From Yamagishiella unicocca (taxonomy: Eukaryota > Chlorophyta > Chlorophyceae > Chlamydomonadales > Volvocaceae), in NCBI GenBank assembly GCA_003116995.1, contig BDSL01000034.1:248001-312000 (forward strand): a DNA stretch of 64,000 bases. The letters are read 5' to 3'. The position numbers and the translations under genes are program-made. A model generated the notes under the pieces. It made no database searches. It worked only from the letters and a program-made list of their open reading frames with translations, and was not told the origin of the DNA. Positions 42,326 to 55,200 of the stretch are shown here, piece after piece (within the stretch, counting starts at the first letter, position 1; every line of letters begins with the position of its first letter).

Positions 42326-43055
42326 GGCAGACTCCGGTAGCGGACGGAGCATTTTCCTGTGATGAAATGTGCAAGGGGGGTTACCAATATCTGCACCTGC
42401 CTGCGACAGGGGCGTCGCTTGGTGCGAATGTGCTCGCCTTGCAAAGGCGGCGGGTGTCCAGTTTGGGTTGCTGTTCCCGTACATCGGCCTGACGATGTGT
42501 TTGGGAAGCAGCGATGGTCATTGCCAACAAATGCTTATGCTCTAAAAGCGGGTGATCAGACGGAGTATCGGAGCCCTGTTGCCACTGCCGTTGGGCGGTC
42601 GGGTGCGTGCGAGCGTGACCTTTGGGTGTGAAGGACAATGCAAATTGATTGCTATTCTTGTGAGAGTCTTGATGATAGACATTTCCATTTGATGAGGCTT
42701 TCAAGGGAACAGCTGCGAAGGAAGATGGGACGTCGTGAGACGTCGTGCTCTGTGTCAGCGTTTCGTGGCCCATCATCATACAATGTAACAACGATACTTT
42801 AATTTACATAACGATAAACTCAACATCCTTGCGGTTCAGTTAGCAGGGATTTAACTTGTTACAACGCCCCTTTTTCGTAAAATTCCCCTCCTCTGTTTCT
42901 GCCTTCGCGTCCTCATCAGATTTTTATCGCCTTCCGGTTGGTAGAATTATCATTATCCCCACTTCCAAAGATTATTAGTTGTTGGTCACTGGTCAACTTC
43001 AGGGTCAAAGCTCGTGGCCTGCTGGCGCCTTTGCTTCCACTGGCGGGCCAGGGGT
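42326..43055 (+). other. apyrase 3' UTR and coiled-coil gene promoter
   Basis: The TGTAA at 42784 ends the apyrase transcript. The following 270 bases are AT-richer and should hold the promoter and 5' UTR of the next gene. No exon was seen. Confidence 0.5.
42784..42788 (+). terminator. TGTAA poly(A) signal, apyrase
   Basis: First plus-strand TGTAA after the apyrase stop (42323-42325), for a 3' UTR of about 470 bases. Confidence 0.6.
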
Positions 43056-45779
43056 ATGGCAGGTTCAGTACTAGACCTGAATCAGCTGAAGGCGCGGCTT
43101 ACACGGCTCGGCGTGGAGGTGCGCGGCGGTGGACCTGCGTCGCTCAGCCCACATCCAGCGCCCGCTTCCGTCGCAGCACGCAGCCCAGAAAGACAGGTGA
43201 GCGTAGCATAAACATATTTCAGGACAAACGGTTACATTGGCAGTAAGCGCGAGGCCGTATTGCGTTATGCAGGGTTGCAATGGCCGAGCAGCGGAGCCGG
43301 CAGCGGTCGACAGGTATGCCACAGAGCCACGAATTACACGCGTCAATTGAACAGAACATGCAAAAATAAATTCATAATGCAGGGGTAGGAAGGGCATGGT
43401 GGACCTGTTTGAGCGGATAAACCGCGTGGAACGAGCCATGAGCAGCGCCGAGGCGCAAAGCTCGGCCATCCAGCAAGCGCTTCAGGAGGATCTGGGAAGC
43501 CTGGCGGCATTAGCAGCAGCAGAAGAGGTGGCACGTAGCCCGAAACCCGAACGGTATGGCGGTAACGCGCGCTAGCACCGACGGGGAGGGTGCCAGGGTT
43601 GGGTCGGGTTTCGCATCCAAGCAAGGCTAGTACTTGCTGCTGCACAATCGTGAACATAAGCTGGCAAAAACGAAGAGCGATTACGATCGCCGTCCTTACG
43701 CCGCAGGGTAGTCGTCAAGAAGGGCAAGGCGGGCGCTAAGGCGTTCCGCCAATCGGCTCTCGCAGCCGGGAACGGTAAAGGCCTTAGTGCCGCTGTCCGC
43801 AGTGCTGAGCACATGCGTAGCATTCCAGCGCATACTCCGCTATCTAACGTGCTGGCGCAATTCAAGGAGGCGGAGACCGCCTGGGCACACGAGAAGGTGC
43901 GGACTTTACGCACACCAACACCCTTCGGTTAGCACGGCATGTGCCATAGCAATAGCATGTGAGATACGTTGGCCACAAACTACCACAGGAAACTGCATGT
44001 ATGTGCGCAATTCGGGTCCCCCGTGCAAGGCACGATTCTCCCGATCACATACCCTTCGTATGCGTGTTCTGAATGCCTTGCCTTTGGGGCCCATGGGCCC
44101 GCCTGCCTACCTAACCACGGCATGGAGCAGGCGCGGTTGCGCCGCGAGGCTATCGAGGAGCGTAAGCGCGCCAACAAGCTGGAGCTCGAGTGCAAGCGGC
44201 AGACGCGTGTCCTCGAGCACCAGACGCTGGACATAAAGGCGCTGAAGACAGCTCTGAAGAGCCGCGATACCTACCTGGAAAGCGCGGCAGAGCGCGTGCG
44301 CGAGCTAGACACAACACTGCATAGGTTTGTGGGTTTGATTGCGGCTGGCTTCATGGCAACGATCATTGGCTCTCACTGGATGTGCGTACTTGGCGCTCAC
44401 TTGAGCGCGTTTGGAGGTGCTGGCGGTGCGAAGAGGGAGTCGGGTAGAGACCTTTTGTCTGCAGAAAGAATGCCGCGGGAATTTGGCTGACCCACCCACT
44501 GCATCGTCCTGTGTGTGCGCGAGCACATGACACACGCACACTAGGCAGCAGCGAATACATGCATCGGCCACTTCGAAGCCGCGCGCACTCGTGAGAGTGC
44601 TGCAACGCAACCCCTGCTCTTCCCGCCGCCTTCCGGGACCGAACCATAGGACTCAGGAGGAGACGGCCCTCGCTATCGTGGAGCTTACTTCGGAGCGGGA
44701 CGACCTGAAAGGGCTGCTGATGGCGGCGCTGCAGCGGCTGGAGGCTGTGAACGAGCTGGTACAGCGGGCGGACATCACCTCCGCCGTGATGGAGGACAAG
44801 GTGGATGCTGGGCGCGTTCATGGGACACGTGGGATCCCTCAGAGCATGTCCAGCAGGCGATGAGGGGTGTCCACAGTTGTATCAATGTCAAGTTCAGCTA
44901 ACAGGGCTCAGCTCAGGGGTTAACGATTGTCATGGAGTCGGTGCATATGGCTGATCTACGCCTGTGTCCGCGCGTGCTATCCTCTGTCCTGCCTTCTGGA
45001 TATGTAGGCAAAGGCCTCTGGTACAGACCCGTGTTCGCAAGTCAGTGAGCGGGCACGGGAGCAGTGGGTATCCGAGCCCGTTGCCTGACGAATGCTCCAG
45101 TGCCGCAATCGTCTGGGGGTGATGTAGTGAAAGAGCCGGGTATGCCAGCTTGCTAGGAACAACGTTGCTAATGACTCCCATCGTATCTGCCACTACTGCT
45201 CGTCGTTGTTCCCTACAAGATGCGGCTGCTGGAGGAGGAGCGGACAAAGGCGCTGGACGCAGCGGCGAGGGCGCGAACTGAGGTGGCGGAGCTAGCAGAG
45301 AGCCGCCGGAAGCTGCAGTGGCAGTCGAAGCTGCTGGAAAAGATGTCGGAGGTGTGCAAGCGGGCAGCAGCGCAGGGCGCCATGAAATCCATCCCTGTCC
45401 ATGCAAAGGATGAGCCGCGGTGCCGGAGGGTTCTGGAATGAGCAGGAAGCGAGCCAGGTCATAAAAGCTAGGTCATGTCCCGGCTGCATGGATTACGAGA
45501 GCTCGTGCGGTCAAAGTCTGTGAAGATAGGCCGCCTGGGTTCAGCCGCCATGGCTGTTGACACGGCGGTGTTCAGAGCCTCTCCACGACGGTTTCAGAGC
45601 CCCTCCAACCGGATTCTTCCCTTCCCTTCCCTGCCACCCGACAGGTCCAGCTGAAGCACAACAAGCGCAAGAGCGAAGCCATCAGGCGGCTCCTGAACGT
45701 GGACGAGCAGGGCGGGCACGGGTCGGGGCACCGCACCGACATGGGCCTGGCTGAGCAGGAGGGGATGGAGGATATGTGA
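43056..45779 (+). CDS. coiled-coil protein, family not recognised
   Basis: Seven exons join in phase: 43056-43196, 43393-43553, 43707-43896, 44131-44324, 44650-44800, 45220-45351 and 45645-45779, giving 367 residues. The start is the ATG of MAGSVLDLNQLKARLTRLGV. Long heptad-like helices are evident: ARLRREAIEERKRANKLELE with CKRQTRVLEHQTLDIKALKT, then AIVELTSERDDLKGLLMAAL, then LLEEERTKALDAAARARTEV. The C-terminus has a basic LKHNKRKSEAIRRLL motif and an acidic, Met-containing end. The acceptor of exon 2 (AAG at 43390-43392) is the weakest call. The composition suits a structural or scaffolding protein such as a centriolar or flagellar coiled coil, but nothing here proves that. Confidence 0.75.
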
Positions 45780-46721
45780 GGCAATCGAGCGGAGAGGGGT
45801 GTCGGACGGGTTGTGGCTCTAAACCCGGGATGCATACACATGTATGACCGTGACGATGATTCCACCCCCCCTCACAAATGCTTGACGTACGACTCCGTTC
45901 GCCCGGGTATAGATAGCTCCTAATAACTGACATAGATCACCGGGTGGACGTTGGATATTTTGCGTGTAGCGTTTTGCACGAACTGCAGGCATGAGCTGGA
46001 ACCGATGAGAGCTTTGGACATCGTTCTAGGGTGTGAAGAGGCACACCCGCCAGGGCCTCCCCGGCGCCTAGCTGGCTACTAGTATTTGGGTGGAGGTTGC
46101 CCACCATAGCTGGCTGCTGTTCGCCAGGCATAGCGGTGAATCATCTCGGGGAGCGTGGTGCAACGGTCATCAGGGTGCAACGTAAGGCTGGAGGGTGTGG
46201 GGCTGTGCAGAAGTCGCGTCCCTATTCCGACACGGCCACTAAAGCGTATCCCAACGCTGGCAATTTCTGCTGCTGAAATGTAATATACAGTGCATAAGAC
46301 AACCCTTTGGCAACCTATCCAACATTCACCGCAACGCACCTGCCTCGGCCTGCAGTCCTTGTTACAGTTGGTTTGTTGCGTGCCGTATTGTTTTCCTGCG
46401 GCAAAATGCTGGTCATCCAGGGCACTCTTTGCATTTATGCTCCGTCACAACCAGTGACGTTTTGTCCGACAAAATGAAGACAAATCGCGTGTTAGTTCGC
46501 CGACTTGCGTAAATGGCTAAATCCCGTTTCCGCGGGAAACCGAGCGGAAGACTCGTCTTGATGGTCTGCAATGGGACCATGCGATAGATAGTAGCATGCG
46601 GCGCTACGCAATCCTACCGCTCGGTTAGATAAGAAATAATAGGCTACATTGTGAAAGTTTTTGGCGCGTATGGTCTTGACGGTGCGTGCGCCGGGACCTT
46701 TGCCGGCAGCCAGAGACAAGC
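45780..46721 (+). other. coiled-coil gene 3' UTR and MYND gene promoter
   Basis: The TGTAA at 46279 ends the upstream transcript. The next 440 bases are AT-richer and carry no recognised exon. Confidence 0.5.
46279..46283 (+). terminator. TGTAA poly(A) signal, coiled-coil gene
   Basis: First plus-strand TGTAA after the stop at 45777-45779, for a 3' UTR of about 500 bases. Confidence 0.6.
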
Positions 46722-49700
46722 ATGTCAAACACTTTGTGTGCCCTTTTTAAAACCGCGAGACGGTTGTCCTTGGCAGCTGCATGGCTTCATAATGCCGCGA
46801 GCGATGTGTCGTCGAGCCAACCCGGCCTCCCGCCGACCGCTACACAAGTCTGTGACGCCGTCGATCACGTTCAGTCTCAAATTGCCAAGCTTCATGTCGT
46901 CGGAGCCGATGACGATGCCGTTGCCGCGCTGCTATCCGGCGAAACCATCTGGCAGGCGCTGCAGCGCTTAGTGGCTGTCTCAATGCGGCGGCCGGCGACA
47001 TTCTCAGCCCATGCTGTCATCAGTATAGAAGACATCGCGTACAGCGCGGTGAGCGCTCACGCTGTGAAACTTAGCTGTCAACTGATATACGTGACCCAAA
47101 AGTACTCCTGGGGAACCCCGGCCGGCTTCATCGCTGCGGTCAACTTCACGGTGACGCTTCTGCGCACGCATATCCTCCAATGTTACAGCCGACAGCTTGC
47201 GGCCATCACAGCCGTCGCATCAGGGGATGTGTGGCCGACAGCACGAGCGTCAGCGACGGCATTCAACTCGGCCTCGGGTGCTGCAGCCGGAACAGCTGCT
47301 GACGCAGAGCAGGCGCAGCACGCTGGGGACCGCGCCGGACACGTACGGCAATATGTCATCACCATGTTGTGTGGGGCAATCGAGCTGCTGCTTACGCTGT
47401 CGTTGGTTATGGATGACGGTTGTATTCCCGGTCGCCTACTCGGTGACGGTAGCATGGCGGCCACGGCGGGGCCAGAGCAGCCTGGCTTAAGCAGTCGACG
47501 TGCTTTCATGCGCGAGCTGGCGGCGGCGCTACGCGACAGCTGCTTGGCCGAGCACCTCGCGAAGGCCTGGTTAACGCTGCAGTGCAAGCCTCCAGGGTCG
47601 CGAGTCGTGCCGCAACCGACGGATAAGCACTATTTGTCGAACCTCCTAATCAGTCTCAACCGTCTGCATTACATCAGCTGTTGTTGCAAGGCTGACGGCC
47701 TGGAGGCGGAAGCTTCTGCCCTGCAGGGCGTGCTCTCCGGCCGCTGCTTGAAGTGCCTGGTGCTGGCGGTGGGAGTCGCGGCGCTGCACGCAGCGGATGG
47801 CGGCTCCGTGTACGGCATGCCTCAGGAGCTGCTGTGCTGCATGCCGGTACCGGACCACGGGGATTTATGGTACGATGAACGTGCCAGGGGTTACGCCTAC
47901 GACTGCGTCTTCATCGGCGTCCTAGGAGTGCTGGCGGCAACTAGCGGCGACACAGCTTCTCCCCCCCCTCCGGGGCGCCGCTCTGCGCTCGCGCTGCTGC
48001 TGCGGATGTGTCGCTTTGCAATGGCGTCTACGCTGACGTGGACACGGCTCCGAAACGGGGCCCAGCCGCCGACTGGGGCGCCTGGCCGCGATTTAGCCGT
48101 GTCGCCATCCATCGCAGTTGCCAGCTGCATTGATGCCCTACATGTTGTGCTGGCGTGGCCCGGGGCAGCGCGGATGGTTGAAGTTGGGGAGGAGTATTGG
48201 AGGCTGGTGGCTAGCACCGCCCTGCAGCTAGTACCGGACTTGTCAAGCGAGCAGCTGTACAAGTTCGCGCGGCTGCTGGAGCCGATACCCGGATTGGAGC
48301 CCGGGTTGTTGCTTAACGGTGAGTGGAGGACCGAGGTAGCACCCGGAGGCGCATGGCGTTGGGCATGTTTGGGAGTAGGTGATGAACGTGGTGGAGGGTG
48401 GACGCATGCTTACGGATTGATTTTTGGGAAGAGAGCACTGCTGACGAGGTGGTACTTTGGCGGCGTGGTGTGCGAACGGAGGCGCGCCGGTGCGGTGAAG
48501 GAGAAGACCCCGCCGTCCCCGTCGCAGATAATGTTGGGAACGCGTTTGGGACACGATTACGAGCGACGAGGGAAGGGGGAAGGGGGAAGGGGGAAGGGGG
48601 AAGAGGGAAGAGGGAAGGGGGAAGAGGGAAGGAGGAAGGGAAGGGGGAAGAGGGAAGGGGGAAGAGGGAAGGGGGAAGAGGGATTGCGAAGTCAACTCTG
48701 ATGTGTTGGCTGGTTGCGGGCGCAGCTCGTCCCGTGATTCATTTCACCGACACGTGCGACGGCACTCCACTCGGGGCCGCCCCGGCGCGCGCTCATCAGC
48801 CAGCCCGGTCTGCAGGATCTGTCTGGTTAGCTTTCCACCTGGGCGCATCGCCGTGACAAACACGCACAACCGCTGCAGCGCTCATTTGCGCCCGACCCCA
48901 ACCCCCAACCCATATACACACATACACACGGCTCGTTCCACCATTCACAAGTGCCGTACCCTTCCTCCCCGCAGGCCCCTTGCTGCCGTCACCTCCACGC
49001 TGGACGGCGATGGCTCTCAGCGGGGGTCTGCTGCCCTGCCTGGAGCGCCTGCTCCGGCGGGCGGGCGAGGCACCCCGCGGGCCAGAGGCAGCTGTCGTGG
49101 GTGAATTGCTTTCAAGCAGGCGGCACAACTCGTGGTCCTACCTGTGGTCTCTGGTCGCGTACGGCGAGCCGCGGCAGGCGGCGGCGTTAGTGGCTACCCT
49201 CGGCAAGGTTCTGCGGCGCCTGGTTCCGGATCAGCTCGGCGGGTCTTCAGCCAGCAGCAGCCTACCGGGGGACACTCCGGCGGGGGTCGCAGAGCCGCTA
49301 GGCTGCAGCGACCTGGCTGCGGCTTTTCCAAACGGCTTATCTAGGTTGCTGCACGAGTGCATCGGTTGGATGACGAATCGTGCTGTAGCCAGGCAGCTGC
49401 ACGCGGGCAGCGGTCGTGACTCGCCGGCGGCGGCAGCCGCTCAGCAACTGGACCGGCTCTTATTCCTCGGGGCCTGCGATTGGCTGCCGCCGCTTTCTCG
49501 GCTGTGGATGGCGCGGCTGGTGGGTGCTTTGAAGCCACGCGTTTCGGGCAGGGACGGAGAGGAGTTCGCGGTCCTCGCCTGGATGTTGAACCTGGTGTCG
49601 GCGGCTGGCCAGGAAGCGGTCGTGGCGGCGGTGGCCCGCGGCATGCCCGCCGACGTGGCGGCGGTGGCGGCTGACGACTTGAGACGGGTGCTGGTGCGCG

Positions 49701-50515
49701 AAATGGACGTGGTGGCGCAGCTGGGAGTGGCCCTGGGCGTCGCGCGGGAGCGGTTTGACAGCGGCAGCTGTGACCAGGCCTCCTTGAAGATGGTGGTCTG
49801 GTGCTGCCGCTCTGTGACCGGGTTGCTTCCCGATGCGGTCCGGCTGGCATCCCTGAACTCAACGCTGGCGCAGGAAGCGGCAGGTGCGGAGGGCAGAGGC
49901 ACGGCAGCTAGCAGCGGTGGAGGCGGCGGTGGAGGCGGCGGCAACACCAGCGACGGCAGTCGGCCTGCGCGCGGTGGGCGCGGGTCGCAACCGCATCGTG
50001 GCCGTGGCCGTGCCGGGAGTACCACTGCTCACCCTGGTTCTGTCACTGGTGATGATTCGGGAGCAGCGGCAGCTGCAGGCTGCGACAGCAATCCGGCTGG
50101 CGCTGCTGGCGGGCGTTGCTCTACCAGCGTGCACGGCTGGCTCCCACACACCTTCCGGGACCTGCGCGCGATCCTCCAGGATGAGGACTCCTCGTCCGCA
50201 GCTGAGATCGCGGATGAAATGGCGGAGGTGCTGGAGCTGTGGGCGTCAGGCAGGATGGATTCGATTCTGGCATATTGCGCAGGTGCTGACACACCCCGGA
50301 ACCTGACGACACTGGTGGCGGCGCGGGGCATGCTGCGCACCTGCGCCAACCGCGGCTGCACCAACCTGTCCGGCGACAGCGAGATCGAGCTGCGGCTGAA
50401 GGTGTGCGACGGCTGCGGCGCGGCGTGGTACTGCTGCCGGGAGTGCCAGCTGGCGCACTGGCGGGCGGGGCACAGGGAGCGGTGCGGCGGGCGTCAGAGG
50501 CGGGCGGGAGGCTGA
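46722..50515 (+). CDS. large protein with C-terminal MYND zinc finger
   Basis: Two long exons, 46722-48318 and 48975-50515, join in phase 1 to give 1045 residues. The first exon is an uninterrupted 532 codons, unusual for this window. Most of the protein is Ala/Leu-rich and probably helical, with no recognised enzyme domain. A Gly-rich linker (GGGGGGGGGGN plus an Arg/Gly patch, about residues 825-855) separates it from the end. The last 50 residues hold a MYND finger: CANRGC, then VCDGCGAAWYCCRECQLAHW, then H..RC, which are the paired Cys/His ligands of that fold. MYND fingers bind proline-rich peptides, and large unannotated MYND proteins are common in volvocine algae. The start is the first in-frame ATG (46722). 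Confidence 0.8.
48568..48692. repeat. purine simple repeat in MYND-gene intron
   Basis: A run of GGGAAGG/GGAAGAG heptamer-like units, entirely purine on the plus strand, lies inside the single 656-base intron. Strand asymmetry of this kind can form triplex DNA. Confidence 0.85.
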
Positions 50516-52203
50516 TCTGATGGTGGCTTGGCGGGCGACGTGTTCGAGGGAGGGCACCAGGGCTCAAGCCAGCGGGGTCTCCGGGCCCCGAGGAGACGTC
50601 ATCTTCAGCTACCGCAGCTCGCAAGGGGCCCCCACGGCGTTATCGCGTATGTCGCTATGCATCCGTTGTGGCGGCTGGAAGGTGCTCTGGTCGGGTCCTG
50701 GAGAGGGGGACCAGGGTCCAAGGTACATAGTAGAAAAGGGTGGTACGGTGCAGCGGATCGTTGATAGGATGTAGCTTTGCATGCCAGCAGTAGCGCCGGG
50801 GAGGTAGACATGCATGCATGCAGGTGAGTGCGTGTGTGTGCGTGCGCGTGTCGTCCGCGCTAGTGGCGCAGGGCCGTGGGCTGGCAGCGAGATGCTGCAG
50901 CCTCTACAGCGGCCGACTGGCAGGGCACTTGTTGGTCGCTAGTGAGCTGCTACGACGTGGTAGCGGCCTTCCGCGCGGCAGCGAATGTGGTGGTGGGTGT
51001 GGAAGGTGGTCTTGCAAGGGTTCGTGGTGGCGGTAGCCTGGTAATCCGGGAGCCGCGGCTCGCTCGCTACTTCAGAAGTCAGAAACCAAGTCAGAAACCA
51101 AGGCAGGCTCGATTGCGGGGTTGCAAATTGAGTGACTCTCGCGTGGTGTGGCGCCCCGAACATACCTCCCGAGCGATACCTCCCAACCACCTCATGTACG
51201 GCCGAGCTGGGAGCTGCAGCCCCAGGTTGGGAATGGGATTTCATTTCCTGTGTGGCAGTGATGCGCCCAGACTAGCGCCAGTCATTGGCGCACTGTAGCA
51301 TTTTCCCTGAAAGCCAGGGCACCAAAGCGGCGACGACGGTAGCCCCCACTAGCAGCCCCGCCAGGAGCGTCCTCGACCATCCGGTCACCCAGTGGGTTCG
51401 ATGTCGGGCGGCAGCAACACAGATGCAGCGACAGCTGCAAATCGGTTCTTCCCTTCTAGGTCAGCGTTACGCCCCCCGGACCTCCCCCCGGACCTCCCCC
51501 GCAGCACAGGCATGCATCACCCGACTCTGGGCCCCTCGTGCAAGGTTTAACCCCCACCATCTTTGATTCGACATCCTGCGTTTCTCCGTCTCTGAAGCTC
51601 AAGAAGGAAAACCTATTGAGAGGGGGTGCTATATCCGCGAATCCACGGCCGACAAACCAGAGGGCGACGAAGACGGTGGTCCAAAAAGATATGAGAGGGG
51701 GTGTGAGGACGTCCGTGTCGCGGTTCTTACAGCACCTAGGGCCTGGTGGCGCACGCAACCTGCGCGCACGTGCGACTGCCGCCACGACCGAGTGCGCGAC
51801 GATGAGTTGGCTGCCGTCGAGAGTCCGACCCTTTTGTACATCTCACAGCGCACGACGTGGCCGTACCAGCGCCCGCCTCACCCCACCACAGCCATCGCAC
51901 TGTGCCTCGCCCGGCAGCCGCGAATGGCTCCCGCCTGGCTCCAAAACCAGCTCAGCCTAGCCTGCTCGCGAGGGTGGCAGCCCCACCCGAGATTCATACC
52001 CCTCGAGATCCCCAAGCTCCGACCTCGTATGCCCGGCCGCCTGGTGTAGCGCCCCGTGTCCCGGCCGAGGCCCTAAACCCTAAACACGACCCTCCTCAAC
52101 GTGCCCACGGCTGCTGCCCTCATGGCACACGCAAATCCCACCCGACCGCACCCGACCCGCTCGCCACGTCACCATCTACGCCGTACACCTACTAGTCGCA
52201 CAT
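50516..52203. other. convergent 3' region, MYND gene / NOP2
   Basis: About 1.7 kb with no recognised exon. The NOP2 poly(A) signal candidate is at 51727-51731 (minus). I found no TGTAA on the plus strand for the MYND gene before that point. CCCTAAACCCTAAAC near 52070 is a short telomere-like tract. Confidence 0.45.
51727..51731 (-). terminator. TGTAA poly(A) signal, NOP2
   Basis: TTACA on the plus strand, first in line downstream of the NOP2 stop at 52204-52206. The implied 3' UTR is about 475 bases. Confidence 0.5.
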
Positions 52204-55200
52204 TCACTTTTTCTGCTTCTTTGACGCAGGTGCCGGGGGCGCTTTACCGGCCGCCGCAGCCGCAGCCGGTTTCCCTGAATTCCCGCTCCCGCTCCCAAAC
52301 GCTGGCCGCTGAGGCTGCTGCTTGCCTCGTGTAGCTACGCCGTTGGCCGCCGCCGCCGCCGCCTTGGGCGCTGCTGCCGCAGCTTTGGGCGCCACGGCCG
52401 CCGGCTTCGGTGCTGCCGCCGCTGCCGGCTTCGGGGCCGCCACCGCCGCCGGCTTGGGTGCTGCCGTTGCCGCCTTCGGTGTCTCCGCCGTCTTCTTAGC
52501 CGCCGCCACCTTGGGTGCCGGCGCCGCCACCTTCTTTGGCGCCGCGGCTGCTGCCTTCTTCGGCACGGCTGCCGCCTTCGGCGCTTCAGATGGAGCCTTC
52601 GGAGCTGGCCCCGCAGCTGCCTTGGGCGTCGCTGCTGCCTTGGGCGTCGCTGCTGCCTTGAGCGTCGCTGCTGCCTTGGGCGTCGCCGCTGCCTTGGGTG
52701 TCGCCGCTGCCTTGGGCGTTGGCGCTGCTGCCTTGGGTGCCGCTGCTGCCTTGGGCGTTGGCGCTGCCTTGGGTGTCGGCGCTGCTGCCTTGGGTGTCGG
52801 CGCTGCCTTGGGCGTTGGCGCTACCTTCGGCGTTGGCGCTGCTGCCTCGGGCGTCGCCGCTGCCTTCGGCGTTGGCGCAGCTGCCTTGGGCGTCGCCGCT
52901 GCCTTGGGCGTCGGCGCTGCTGCCTTGGGCGTTGGCGCTGCCTTGGGCGTCGCCGCTGCCTTGGGCGTTGGCGCTGCCTTGGGCGTTGGCGCTGCCTTCG
53001 GCGTTGGCGCTGCCTTCGGCGTTGGCGCTGCTGCCTTGGGTGTCGGCGCTGCCTTGGGCGTTGGCGCTGCTGCCTTGGGCGTTGGCGCTGCCTTCGGCGT
53101 CGCCGCTGCCTTGGGCGTCGCCGCTGTCTTGGGTGTCGGCGCTGCGTTGGGCGTGGGCGCTGCCTTCGGCGTCGCCGCTGCCTTCTTAACCGCCTCTGCC
53201 TTCGGCGTCGCCACTGCTTTGGGCGTCGGCGCTGCCTTGGGCGCTGCCGCCACCGCAGGCGCCTCCGGTGCAGGGGCCGCCTTCCCGCCAGCCGCCTTCT
53301 TTTCGGACACCGGCTGCTGCCCGCCCGCGGGTGTGCTGCCGCTCGGCCCCGCCGCCTCCTGCTGCTGCTTTGCTTGCTGCCTCTCGTCTTGCAGCTCCTG
53401 CAGCCGGGAACCATCACAGAGGGGCCGTGACGATCGCGCAACACAGCGAGCCCGCCAACAAACGCGTTGAAAGGCAGGCTCCAGGCAGCAGGCACAGCAT
53501 CCAAGCAATAACCCAGGACACGTCGACGTCCGTGCAGCAAGCACGACAAAGCTTTAACTTTTAACCTTAATCCACAGCTCTCCCTCGCCTCTAACCTTCA
53601 CCCATAGCCCTCCCTCATCGACCTGCTTAGCTTTCCCTCCGACCCGACCCGACACCTTCCCACTGCCCCCCACTGCTCCCGCCCTGTCGCCCTTCGAAGC
53701 TGCACCCACTTTCATTGCTTGCATGTAGATCTTGGACTGCTTCTTCGGCTTCGCTCCCCCCTCCTCAACAGCCGCGGGGGACTCCTTGCCCTTCGCCGCA
53801 GCCGCCGCCGGCGACGCACCAACGCTGCCGCCGGCCCCACGGCCGCTGGGTCCCGCCCGCCGACCCGCCACGGCTCGCTCCTCCTCCTCCTCCTCGCCCT
53901 CTTCCCTGGCCGCCTTCCGCTTCCCTCCCTTCCCTCCCTTTCCTCCCTTGCCGCCCTTGCCGTCCTTATCGCTGCCCTTCTTCGCCAGCGCGGCACTGAG
54001 CTGCGCCAGGTCCGCCGCCATGTCGGGGTCGTCCTCCGCCGGCTGGTCCGCGAGGACCTTCTTGGGGGTGACCCGCTGCGCGCCCTTGGGGTGCGACTGC
54101 AGGGCGGGGGAGGGGAGAGGAGCCGCACGGGGGGGGGCGAGGGCGTGTGTTGGCGCGGGGTACGAGCTCGTGAGGATGTACGGCATCAGGGTTTTAGGAG
54201 TTTTTGGGTTGATACAGCGCATAGCCAAGCACCAATCAGGTGGCGCGCGCATGGCCGGTTCAGCAGCGTCGGGGCACGTGGCGGGGCTCTCACCTTGGGT
54301 TTGCTGACGGGGATGATCACGGGCTGGGGCCCCTTCTTGGCGGCCTTCTTGGCGGCCTTCTTGCCGCCGCCGTCAGCCGCCGCCGCCACTGCCTCCGGCT
54401 CATCGCTGCCCGCCGCGGCCGCCTCCTCGTCCTCCTCCTCGTCGTCGTTGCCGCTCTTCTTGACCTCGTTGGACATCTTCTTCAGCTTGCACACGAAGAA
54501 GCCTGCAGGTCGATGAGGGCGCGACGAGGGCGGAGAAGGAAGGGTCGCAACCTCGGCGGTGTAGGCACCGGGGAACTGGGACCGGCATGCGGTCGGATCG
54601 TGCCCCTGCCTAGCACGTGTAGGACAGATACGATGTGGGAAACTGCCAGGCCCTCGGCTCCCCCGCCAGGCCCTCGGCTCCCCTCCAACTCCTCGCCCTC
54701 CCTTACGCGCCCTCAGCCCTCACCGTCCAAGTTGTGCGCGTGCGGGTAGAAGCGCCGCGCGTGCTTCAGCGAGGGGTGGAAGCGGAAGTCCCGGTAGCGT
54801 ATGAAGCCCTCGCGGCCGAACTCCAGACCCGTGGGCACCACCTGCGGGGGGAGGGGGGGCGGGAGGAAACAGCGGGGAGCGTAAAGACCCGGTTACATGA
54901 CAAGACAAGGGAGGTAGCGGCGGCCGCGGGAGGAAACAGCGGGGAGGGGAGGAGGGGCATAAAGACCCGGTTAAATGACAACAGAAGGGAGGTAGCGGCA
55001 GCCGCGGGAGGAAACAGCGGGGGTGAGGAGGGGCATAAAGACCCGGTTAAATGACAACAGAAGGGAGGTAGCGGCAGCCGCGGGAGGAAACAGCGGGGGT
55101 GAGGAGGGGCATAAAGACCCGGTTACATGACAACAGAAGGCGGGTAGCAGCGGCCGCGGGAGGAAACAGCGGGGGTGAGGAGGGGCATAAAGACCCGGTT

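Noticed and set aside
41187..42791. Several 80-175 codon ORFs over the apyrase 3' half
   Set aside because: They are frame shadows of apyrase exons and introns; only the frame with ACR-type motifs splices in phase.
52322..53470. 382-codon plus-strand ORF rich in Gly/Ala/Leu
   Set aside because: It is the antisense of the NOP2 TPKAA repeat. The repeat keeps several frames open, and the minus frame joins in phase to the methyltransferase.
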